A stretch of 56,016 nt of DNA from an uncultured Faecalibacterium sp. (GTDB taxonomy: Bacteria; Bacillota; Clostridia; Oscillospirales; Ruminococcaceae), in contig CAAHET010000094.1 in assembly GCA_900772565.1 (NCBI GenBank), positions 1 through 56,016 of the forward strand, in the 5' to 3' direction. A program made the position numbers and the translations under genes. Of this stretch, positions 25,681 to 31,105 are shown piece after piece. The notes beneath the pieces are model-generated. The model saw only the letters and a program-made list of their open reading frames with translations, was not told the origin of the DNA and did not search any database. Position 1 is the first letter of the stretch; every line of letters begins with the position of its first letter.

Positions 25681-25745
25681 AAGGCGCCCCCTCTGGGGGA
25701 GCTGTTTCACCGCGCCGCGCAGCGGACGGTGAAACTGAGGGGGTT
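25681..25745 (+). repeat. Palindromic intergenic repeat, copy 4
   Basis: It has GGCGCCCCC/GGGGGAGCT arms, the TTTCACCG/CGGTGAAA stem around a shorter loop, and a closing CTGAGGGGG. It lies in the 288-base gap upstream of rep, together with a small AAAGCG/CGCTTT hairpin at 25650-25671. Confidence 0.8.
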
Positions 25746-25824
25746 TCCTCCCATCAGACAAAACGCCTGCCGCCGAGCCTTCTCTCGGCAGCACCCGTTC
25801 CTACCTGATGCTTCTGTGGTCGCC

Positions 25825-25863
25825 AAAGCCCCCGGCCACGCGCTCACCGCGCCGCCGGGGGCT
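25825..25863 (-). terminator. Stem-loop ending the early operon
   Basis: AGCCCCCGGC pairs with GCCGGGGGCT, followed on the minus strand by TTT. It directly follows the stop of the 63-residue gene, so it likely ends or attenuates the early transcript before rep. Confidence 0.55.
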
Positions 25864-25867
25864 GATT

Positions 25868-26059
25868 TTATCTTCTCCGTTTCCCGATCCAGAACTCCTC
25901 GTCAAAGTCGTTCTTGTGGATGCTTCCCGCGTAGGTCTCGTTTCTGGTGTGCAGCTTTTCCTTTGCCCGCTCCTTCTTCCACGCCTTGTACCGCTCGCAG
26001 TAGTCGGAGCAGGCCGGCCGCCGCTCCGGGCAGTCCTTTGTGCAGCACTGCTTCACCAT
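25868..26059 (-). CDS. Small Cys-rich early protein, 63 aa
   Basis: The protein begins MVKQCCTKDCPERRPACSDYC, which gives a C-x4-C-x6-C-x3-C pattern typical of a small zinc-binding knuckle, followed by a basic and acidic tail. It is the last gene of the early cluster and overlaps its upstream neighbour by seven bases. Small proteins of this pattern are frequent in Firmicutes phages next to replication genes, with no known role. Confidence 0.6.
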   Translation of the reverse strand: MVKQCCTKDCPERRPACSDYCERYKAWKKERAKEKLHTRNETYAGSIHKNDFDEEFWIGKRRR

Positions 26060-26436
26060 ACCGGTGCCTCCGGCTTGCCCGCTGCCGCCCAGTAGCCGTA
26101 TTGCAACTCTTTCTTCCCCGCTTTCAGCGCCGCCTCATTGTATAAGCACATCCTGTGCACGTCCCGCTGCAAGGGGGTCTCGTCCTCTCTGGCTGGCTTC
26201 GGCTGCGGCTTTGGCTTTTCTTTGACCTTATGGCAGTATGCGGTAGATTCCGCTGCGTCTGCCCGCTCCCGCTCGATCCGGTAGCGCTTCGGCCTTGCGC
26301 CCTCCACCTGCACCCGGTAGGCAGCGCTCACCGCGCCCTTGCGCTTGTATAGCCCTGCCTTCACCAGCTGCTCCGGGGTGCCGCTGTACAGCAGCTTGCT
26401 TGTCTGCGGGTCGTACAGGCTGTAAATGTACTCCAT
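26053..26436 (-). CDS. Early phage protein of unknown function, 127 aa
   Basis: The start MEYIYSLYDPQTSKLLYSGT is chosen at 26436, where the ATG overlaps the stop of the upstream gene; longer in-frame extensions run through that gene. The first 60 residues resemble a small domain common in Firmicutes phages (GTPEQLVKAGLYKRKGAVSA). A Pro/Lys-rich linker follows near residues 78-90 and a helical end. The function is unknown, but a role in replication or host takeover is plausible from position. Confidence 0.55.
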   Translation of the reverse strand: MEYIYSLYDPQTSKLLYSGTPEQLVKAGLYKRKGAVSAAYRVQVEGARPKRYRIERERADAAESTAYCHKVKEKPKPQPKPAREDETPLQRDVHRMCLYNEAALKAGKKELQYGYWAAAGKPEAPVW

Positions 26437-26618
26437 CAGTCCAGCCCTCCCGCACCCCGCCGATGCTTTTCCCGGTTGCGCTGCTCCTGCTTGCGCTTTC
26501 CCGGGTTCACCAAGTTCCTGAAAACTATGTCCTGCATCTCCCGCACCTGCACTTTTTCGTCCCCTGCCATCAGCTTTACAAACCGCTTGCGGGTCATCTT
26601 GCACTTGTCCTTGCTCAT
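26436..26618 (-). CDS. Basic early protein, 60 aa
   Basis: The protein starts MSKDKCKMTRKRFVKLMAG at 26618 and is strongly basic, with a helical core (REMQDIVFRNLVNPGKRKQE) and an Arg-rich tail that suggests nucleic-acid contact. It overlaps both neighbours by one to four bases, so the cluster is translationally coupled. No family is recognised. Confidence 0.5.
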   Translation of the reverse strand: MSKDKCKMTRKRFVKLMAGDEKVQVREMQDIVFRNLVNPGKRKQEQRNREKHRRGAGGLD

Positions 26619-26839
26619 ACTCTGCCTCCGTTCCCGTACAGCTCCACCTCTGCACCGTCCTCCGCGATCAGGATCCCGCCGTCCAGCGCCTGCGCCAGCT
26701 GCTGCAGCCGCGCAGCGCTCAGCTTCAGCAGCCCGCCGGGCTTGCACCACCGCCGGACGTAGCCCTCCTGCACCGCGATCTTGTCGCCCAGCGTCGCCGG
26801 GTTCTCGCCCCGGTAATCCATTGCTTCCTGTAAGGTCAT
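26615..26839 (-). CDS. Putative small regulator, 74 aa
   Basis: The protein (MTLQEAMDYRGENPATLGDK...) has the helix-turn-helix-like succession GDKIAVQEGYVRRWCKPGG followed by LSAARLQQLAQALDGG, which resembles the DNA-binding half of Cro-like proteins. It is overlapped by four bases at both ends. A regulatory role is suggested by the fold pattern only. Confidence 0.45.
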   Translation of the reverse strand: MTLQEAMDYRGENPATLGDKIAVQEGYVRRWCKPGGLLKLSAARLQQLAQALDGGILIAEDGAEVELYGNGGRV

Positions 26840-27525
26840 TTCGTCCGTCTCCTTTCCCAGCTTGCGGGCACCTGCTGCTCCATCACAGCCCGGATGCGCC
26901 GGTCCATCTCGTCCTTTGCCAGCGGCAGGGTGCAGGGCACCCGCATCCGGCTCACCTGTGCCCGGATCTGCGTTTTCTGCATCTCTGTCAGCACATCCGC
27001 CGTGTGCTGGCGGTAAGCTTCCAGTTCCCGCTCCTCCGGCACCTCCAGCACCTCCACCTCGGTGCCGTAGCCCTGCGCCGCCGCCCGCCGGAACCATTCC
27101 AGCGCCACGTCCACGCCCTCTTCCAGCACCCACTGGTTCAGCTGCCGGTAGTTGTCCATCGTGGCATCATATAACCGGTTCATCCGCGCCGCCCTGAAGC
27201 CCAGCGCCTCGGCGCACGCCACGGCATACACCCGCCACTCCAGCGTGGCGGCCTCGTCCACCGCGCCCTTGATCTTCAGTTCCGCGTGCGTCTTGGCCAC
27301 GCCCTTGGCGTTGGGGATCCGCAGCTCCCACGGCGTTCCCTCCGGCAACCGGCTGCGCAGCCACGCCTCCGCGTTCTGCCTTGCCTCGTGCGCCCTGCCG
27401 CTTGCCGCCATGATCCGCAGCACCTCGCCGTTCACCTCGTTCCGGCGCTTGTCCACCTTCTCCAGCCGTTTCCTTCCAAGACCAAACACCTCGTCCAGCT
27501 GCGCCCGGTATTCCTCGTAGGTCAT
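26836..27525 (-). CDS. Early phage protein of unknown function, 229 aa
   Basis: The protein (MTYEEYRAQLDEVFGLGRKR...) is helical. A conserved-looking central part reads WELRIPNAKGVAKTHAELKI and ALGFRAARMNRLYDATMDNY, and the C-terminal half is helical and ends with a basic patch. It overlaps the genes on both sides. It is the longest gene of the early cluster, but no enzyme motif or named family is apparent. Confidence 0.55.
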   Translation of the reverse strand: MTYEEYRAQLDEVFGLGRKRLEKVDKRRNEVNGEVLRIMAASGRAHEARQNAEAWLRSRLPEGTPWELRIPNAKGVAKTHAELKIKGAVDEAATLEWRVYAVACAEALGFRAARMNRLYDATMDNYRQLNQWVLEEGVDVALEWFRRAAAQGYGTEVEVLEVPEERELEAYRQHTADVLTEMQKTQIRAQVSRMRVPCTLPLAKDEMDRRIRAVMEQQVPASWERRRTK

Positions 27526-27827
27526 CAGCCCTGCACCTCCCCCTGCCGCTTCATCAGTTCGTGCAAAAACGCCGCATCCTTCCCAAAAACGCTCTGGATC
27601 TTACGGTCGCCCCGCAGCGCATTCAGAAGCCGCTCTTCCACTTCCATGCCAACCTTCTTTGCGGTCTCTTCCTGTTCCTTGCTGGTCAGGTTCTTTCTCA
27701 GCATGCCCATCAGCAGGGAAATAAAGGTATCCTCTGCCGCCTCCACAATGTCCAGCCGGTTGCAGTTCTCCCCCTTCGTGTGCATAATGGTTCCGTGCCC
27801 ATCGTTCTTGATCGTTATCGTAAACAT
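27525..27827 (-). CDS. Early phage protein, 100 aa
   Basis: The first 25 residues (MFTITIKNDGHGTIMHTKGE) look like a beta-strand pair; the rest is helical (EEETAKKVGMEVEERLLNAL region). The start follows AAAGGAATGCAGCA. The stop overlaps the next start by one base. The family is unknown; the gene is part of the coupled early operon. Confidence 0.5.
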   Translation of the reverse strand: MFTITIKNDGHGTIMHTKGENCNRLDIVEAAEDTFISLLMGMLRKNLTSKEQEETAKKVGMEVEERLLNALRGDRKIQSVFGKDAAFLHELMKRQGEVQG

Positions 27828-27842
27828 TGCTGCATTCCTTTC

Positions 27843-28037
27843 TCATTTCAGCTTTTCCGTATGGTACGGCGTAAAGCTGTCGCACTCCACATAATGCTGC
27901 TTTGCCATCTCCACAGCCTTTGCCCGGGCAATGCCCTCGGTAGGCGCACCTACCACATAGCTCAGGCACTGGACGTACAGGCTGTTCGTCTCCGGCAGGG
28001 TCTTGCTGCACTCCACGTGCACCCGGTACTTGCCCAT
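27843..28037 (-). CDS. Early phage protein, 64 aa
   Basis: The start MGKYRVHVECSKTLPETN is fixed at 28037, where the ATG shares one base with the preceding stop. The pattern (short beta-strand, then GIARAKAVEMAKQHYVECDS helix) resembles a small ferredoxin-like or RHH-like unit found in many phage early regions. The role is unknown. Confidence 0.5.
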   Translation of the reverse strand: MGKYRVHVECSKTLPETNSLYVQCLSYVVGAPTEGIARAKAVEMAKQHYVECDSFTPYHTEKLK

Positions 28038-28300
28038 CAGCCTGCCCTCCTGCTGCGCTGCACGGTGTTCCCCGGCTGCTGGTGGATCTTCTTTGCCCGC
28101 CGCTGCTCCCGGTCCTGTGCGGCAAAGCCCAGCCGCATAAATACCACCGCTGCCGCCAGCAGGCCTATTGCCGTGCAAGCCTCGCCGTCCGTGATCACGC
28201 CGCCCAGCTGCGCACCGCCCTCGATGCCCATGCCGTACAGCAGTCCGGCCGCGCCGCACCCTGCTGCCAGCCAGTGCCATACCCCTGATTTGATTCTCAT
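28037..28300 (-). CDS. Small membrane protein with KIHQQPGNTV tail, 87 aa
   Basis: Two hydrophobic segments (HWLAAGCGAAGLLYGMGI and TAIGLLAAAVVFMRLGFA) are followed by a basic cytoplasmic tail ending AKKIHQQPGNTVQRSRRAG. The tail is clearly related to that of the prophage 2 protein at 38232-38546 (RQKVHQQPQHTV...). The gene is coupled to both neighbours. A role in the cell envelope or superinfection control is possible, but nothing in the sequence proves it. Confidence 0.6.
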   Translation of the reverse strand: MRIKSGVWHWLAAGCGAAGLLYGMGIEGGAQLGGVITDGEACTAIGLLAAAVVFMRLGFAAQDREQRRAKKIHQQPGNTVQRSRRAG

Positions 28301-28417
28301 TGCAAAAACCTCCGTTTCGTGCTAAACTTCTGGTGATAGGTCGTCACATCTATCACCTTGCAGGGCTCGTCGGTGCTGTCACACCGCCGGGCTCTCTTTT
28401 TTGTTGTACCAGTTCAC
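28297..28417 (-). pseudogene. Small early gene interrupted by a frameshift in an A6 run
   Basis: A GTG at 28417 overlaps the upstream stop (GTGA) and a TGA at 28297-28299 overlaps the downstream start (ATGA), exactly as for the other genes of this operon. The two ends are in different frames: 121 bases is one base too many. The first frame gives NWYNKK and the second continues RARRCDSTDEPCKVIDVTTY. Removing one A from the run of six would give a 39-residue protein. The gene may be broken, mis-sequenced, or need +1 frameshifting. Confidence 0.5.
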
Positions 28418-28581
28418 TTTTTCGCCTCCGTCCTGCCCGCCGGTGCTGTTGCCCCGGCATTTTTTCTTTTTTTCCATGCCTTAAACGCCGCCCTGTTCTC
28501 CGGGTCTGCGTAAAACAGGGCGGCCATGTCCAGCACGGCCTGTGCCTGCCACTCCTTCAGCAGCAGCTGCCCGCTCTCCAT
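28414..28581 (-). CDS. Early phage protein, 55 aa
   Basis: This short gene starts MESGQLLLKEWQAQAVLDMA behind AAAGGAGGAAAGCGC. It is helical, with AALFYADPENRAAFKAWKK in the middle and a basic Lys-rich end. Its stop overlaps the GTG of the frameshifted gene. It resembles small phage proteins of unknown role found beside the Cro-like regulator. Confidence 0.6.
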   Translation of the reverse strand: MESGQLLLKEWQAQAVLDMAALFYADPENRAAFKAWKKRKNAGATAPAGRTEAKK

Positions 28582-28594
28582 GCGCTTTCCTCCT

Positions 28595-28879
28595 TTACTC
28601 CAGTTCCAGCTCTTCCGTCTCCGCGATCACCTGCATCACCTTCAAAAGCCGCTGCCCGGCGTGCTTTGCTTCCAGCGCTAAGTACTCCGCGTCATCGTCC
28701 GGCCTTTTGTCCATGGTGTCCTGCAGCCGGTCCAGCTTGTCCAGCATATCGCAGCAGATGGCGATCCCGCCCTCCAGCAGCCACTTGCTGGCCGTCTGCA
28801 TGGGCTCTGCTGCCTTCGGGCTCACCAGCTTGCCCGCCGGGGCCGTCCTCCGCACCTCATCGCACTCGTTCTTCATCAT
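28595..28879 (-). CDS. Early phage protein, 94 aa
   Basis: The start MMKNECDEVRRTAPAG follows AAGGAGG. The protein is helical and acidic with two long helices (TASKWLLEGGIAICCDMLDK and EYLALEAKHAGQRLLKVMQV). It lies second in the minus-strand operon controlled by the switch region. No family is recognised. Confidence 0.55.
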   Translation of the reverse strand: MMKNECDEVRRTAPAGKLVSPKAAEPMQTASKWLLEGGIAICCDMLDKLDRLQDTMDKRPDDDAEYLALEAKHAGQRLLKVMQVIAETEELELE

Positions 28880-28900
28880 ACGCCCTTCACCTCCTTGTGC

Positions 28901-29113
28901 TTACGCGCTCTTGCCATCCCGGGCAGGATGGAACAGGTATTCCATCCGCATCCCGGGAAACAGGCTGTTGCGTACTTTCTCCGCTTCCGGGTAAGTAAAG
29001 TCCGTTTCCCCGTTGATTTTGTTTCTTGCAGTCTTCTCTGAGCAGCCAATGGTTTCCATAATGTCCTTGACCGTCAGGCCGTTGCGTTGCATCTCTGCTT
29101 TCAGATTGTCCAT
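28901..29113 (-). CDS. Cro-like regulator, 70 aa
   Basis: The protein starts MDNLKAEMQRNGLTVKDIM and holds a clear helix-turn-helix (VKDIMETIGCSEKTARNKIN, residues about 15-34) of the lambda-repressor-like kind. It is the first gene of the minus-strand lytic operon, opposite the repressor gene, so it is the expected Cro counterpart. It probably binds the TTACCGT operators at 29139 and 29485 and lowers repressor synthesis. Confidence 0.75.
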   Translation of the reverse strand: MDNLKAEMQRNGLTVKDIMETIGCSEKTARNKINGETDFTYPEAEKVRNSLFPGMRMEYLFHPARDGKSA

Positions 29114-29138
29114 TCAACATCCTCCGTTCCTTTTTGTT

Positions 29139-29154
29139 TTACCGTTTACGGTAA
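29139..29154. promoter_or_regulatory. Repressor operator O1 of prophage 1
   Basis: A perfect inverted repeat TTACCGT-TT-ACGGTAA lies just downstream of the early minus-strand -10 box, where a bound repressor would block transcription start. Its reverse complement recurs at 29485-29500 with one mismatch. Confidence 0.7.
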
Positions 29155-29165
29155 TCCATGATTTG

Positions 29166-29194
29166 ATTCTACATCCGCAAAAGGTAAAAGTCAA
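29166..29194 (-). promoter_or_regulatory. Early lytic promoter of prophage 1
   Basis: On the minus strand, TTGACT (29194-29189), a 17-base spacer and TAGAAT (29171-29166) make a good sigma-A promoter driving the Cro-like gene and the early operon. Operator O1 overlaps the transcription start. Confidence 0.75.
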
Positions 29195-29235
29195 CCCTGT
29201 TTTGGAAGAATTTTATATTATTCGGTAATATATTA

Positions 29236-29264
29236 TTGACTTGTCGTCCGCGCTTCCTTATAAT
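29236..29264 (+). promoter_or_regulatory. Repressor promoter of prophage 1
   Basis: TTGACT, a 17-base spacer and a perfect TATAAT drive the repressor. A half-operator (TTCGGTAA) lies just upstream near 29221, suggesting autoregulation. Confidence 0.8.
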
Positions 29265-29294
29265 AGAGAAAAAAAGAGAAAGGAGAATCTTACC

Positions 29295-29657
29295 GTGTGG
29301 CTCGAAAAACTCAATCACCTAAAAAAGCTCAGTGGTATGACCATTGAACAGATTTCGGCGGCGTCCGGTGTTCCAAAAGGAACCCTGAACAAGTTGTTCG
29401 CCGGTCAGACGAAAGATCCCCAGCTATCTACCGTTTCCGCTGTCGTGCATTGCATGGGGTATACGCTGGACGATCTGTCCGATAATACCGTAAACGGTAA
29501 AGTTACCCTCACCCCGCAGCAGTCCGCCCTGCTTTCCTCGTTTGATCTGCTCAACGAGGAAGGCCAGCAGAAAGCTCTGGACTATGTGGACGATCTGGTG
29601 CTCACCGGGCGCTATAAAAAATGTGCTGCGCTGGGCGTGGATAGAAATGAAGCGTAA
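29295..29657 (+). CDS. Phage repressor (XRE family), 120 aa
   Basis: A GTG at 29295 is chosen as start because AAAGGAG lies 9 bases upstream and it follows the promoter; an upstream in-frame ATG lies within the promoter itself. The helix-turn-helix is at residues about 14-35 (MTIEQISAASGVPKGTLNKL). The C-terminal half (TPQQSALLSSFDLLNEEGQQ...) is a short helical dimerisation region without a LexA-type peptidase, so induction cannot be by self-cleavage. An operator copy lies inside the gene at 29485-29500. Confidence 0.8.
   Translation: MWLEKLNHLKKLSGMTIEQISAASGVPKGTLNKLFAGQTKDPQLSTVSAVVHCMGYTLDDLSDNTVNGKVTLTPQQSALLSSFDLLNEEGQQKALDYVDDLVLTGRYKKCAALGVDRNEA
29485..29500. promoter_or_regulatory. 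Repressor operator O2 inside the repressor gene
   Basis: ATACCGTAAACGGTAA matches the reverse complement of O1 at 15 of 16 bases and lies within the repressor coding region about 220 bases past its promoter. It may form a repression loop or roadblock. Confidence 0.6.
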
Positions 29658-29711
29658 ATAAAAACCGTCCCGGTGCTGTCCGGAACGGTCTGTTAATATG
29701 GGAGTAGTATT

Positions 29712-30839
29712 ATGTCCAGTTCATCCTACCTCGGTCATGGTGCCAAGTATTGGGCTGATAAATATTATGAATTGCAAACCCAGACCCGCCTGCCGGATGA
29801 TTCCAGCATCCTTGAATGGAAAGACAGATGTCTAAATCTTGAAAAAAGCTGTTCACTTTATCAATCCAAGATTGCAGACCTTCGCGCGGAAATAGCTGAT
29901 TTGCGTGAAAAGAGCGTTTCCCAATCGGACGATCAATTAACGGAAAACTTCAAAGCCATTCTCTCTGATAACAAAAAGGTGTTGAAGGATTTTGAAGATT
30001 CCTGCAGCGCCACCTCTAAAAAATTAGAATACGCCGAAGAAAAAATTAAAGCACTTCAAGACAATTTAAAATTTGCAAATGATAAATTAGATTTCTATCT
30101 TCATCATGAATACAAATTGTTGGCTAAATATCTTTTCTTACTTTCCATTTTTACTTTAGGAGCATTTTTTCTCGGCAGACTCTCCATGGATTCGGCTTCC
30201 GCTTTATATTTAAACCTTATCCCATGTTTTATTTTTCTTGTTTCTGGCTGTGCGGCCTCGTATGCGTTCTGTTCTTCTAAATATGCCGATTCCAGAAAAG
30301 CGCAAAAAGATTCCTATGACGAGCAATTAAAAAACCAGAAAGAAACCTTTGCAAAAGATTTGGCTGCCATTGTCGATGGACTTGACCTTCTCTCCCTGAG
30401 CAATGCACCAGAATCCAGTTATCTGGATCAAAAAGGTCTTCCGCATATCCTAGTTGATGGTGAAGATATCTGCATCGTTGTGTACACTCCTACCGGAGAA
30501 GTTTTTCATCAGACAAAAAAGCCTTGCATCAAATACCCACAAACAACAAACCTTGCAAACTTAGTTCCTTGTAGTGCGTGCGCACGGTGTAACCCGATCA
30601 TCCCTGATTTGTCTTGGTATGGTCGTTGCCTTTCAAATGCAGAAATCCTCCAGCGTTATGGTATAACCATCCACGTTCCTCTTTCATCAGATGAAGCTAT
30701 TCATCGTCCGCAAACAAGTTCTATGTGTTTCGTATCTTTTGGCACAACAGGTGTTCGTCTCAAGAAGAGAGCTTTGGATGCTATGATCAATTCTCAAGTT
30801 GCAAATTCTCGTGACAAAGCAAAACCCCCTCAGCCGTAA
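29712..30839 (+). CDS. Coiled-coil membrane protein with Cys-rich C-terminal domain (likely moron)
   Basis: Residues 1-135 are a charged coiled coil. Two membrane segments follow (YLFLLSIFTLGAFFLG and YLNLIPCFIFLVSGCAA), then a second short coiled coil. The C-terminal domain includes VVYTPTGEVFHQ, a cysteine at about 272 and CSACARC at about 287-293. This resembles the small His/Cys metal-binding module (Y-x-T-x-x-G-x-x-(Y/F)-H, C, C-x2-C) seen in bacterial sensor or envelope proteins. The gene is AT-rich compared with its neighbours and sits between repressor and recombinase, the usual place of lysogenic-conversion genes. It may serve in superinfection exclusion or defence; this is inference. 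Confidence 0.6.
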   Translation: MSSSSYLGHGAKYWADKYYELQTQTRLPDDSSILEWKDRCLNLEKSCSLYQSKIADLRAEIADLREKSVSQSDDQLTENFKAILSDNKKVLKDFEDSCSATSKKLEYAEEKIKALQDNLKFANDKLDFYLHHEYKLLAKYLFLLSIFTLGAFFLGRLSMDSASALYLNLIPCFIFLVSGCAASYAFCSSKYADSRKAQKDSYDEQLKNQKETFAKDLAAIVDGLDLLSLSNAPESSYLDQKGLPHILVDGEDICIVVYTPTGEVFHQTKKPCIKYPQTTNLANLVPCSACARCNPIIPDLSWYGRCLSNAEILQRYGITIHVPLSSDEAIHRPQTSSMCFVSFGTTGVRLKKRALDAMINSQVANSRDKAKPPQP

Positions 30840-30850
30840 AGCCAAGGGGG
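30825..30850. terminator. Stem-loop after the membrane protein gene
   Basis: CCCCCT and AGGGGG flank the end of the coding region and form a short stem. The T-rich side (TTTTGCTTTG) lies on the minus strand, so it may serve the minus-strand small RNA as well as the plus-strand gene. Confidence 0.5.
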
Positions 30851-30893
30851 TCATGCCTCAAACAGGGGATCCAAAAAGTAGGAGGTAATTGTT

Positions 30894-30932
30894 ATGCCTA
30901 TCAACCCGCGCATCTCTGCCCTTTTATGGTAG
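30894..30932 (+). CDS. Possible 12-aa leader peptide before the recombinase
   Basis: A strong site (AGGAGG, 7 bases before ATG) precedes the mini-frame MPINPRISALLW. It is followed by strong inverted repeats and the serine recombinase. The strength of the ribosome binding site for so short a frame suggests a translated leader or a remnant gene start. Confidence 0.4.
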   Translation: MPINPRISALLW

Positions 30933-30975
30933 CACGGGCGGTGCAGCGGGTCAAGCGTTCAAAACGCATTACGCA

Positions 30976-31051
30976 AAATAAAATGTCCGGGTGCTGGTAC
31001 GAACAGCCCCCGGACGGAATGCAACACATTAAAACCGATAATGCGCCTGCC
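30976..31051 (-). ncRNA. Candidate small RNA antisense to the recombinase leader
   Basis: On the minus strand a promoter at 31058-31086 would start a transcript near 31051. It ends at a strong hairpin (GTCCGGG pairing with CCCGGAC, plus an inner GCTG/CAGC) followed by ATTTTATTTT. The predicted RNA is about 76 bases, has no convincing reading frame, and is antisense to the 5' leader of the serine recombinase mRNA. Confidence 0.45.
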
Positions 31052-31057
31052 GTGGAT

Positions 31058-31086
31058 AGTATACCACACTCCCGGCAGCCACGCAA
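31058..31086 (-). promoter_or_regulatory. Minus-strand promoter for the candidate antisense RNA
   Basis: TTGCGT (31086-31081), a 17-base spacer and TATACT (31063-31058) resemble a sigma-A promoter. The region is also an inverted repeat with CTGCCG and CGGCAG flanks. Confidence 0.5.
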
Positions 31087-31105
31087 CCGAAAGGAGTGCG
31101 ATCTC

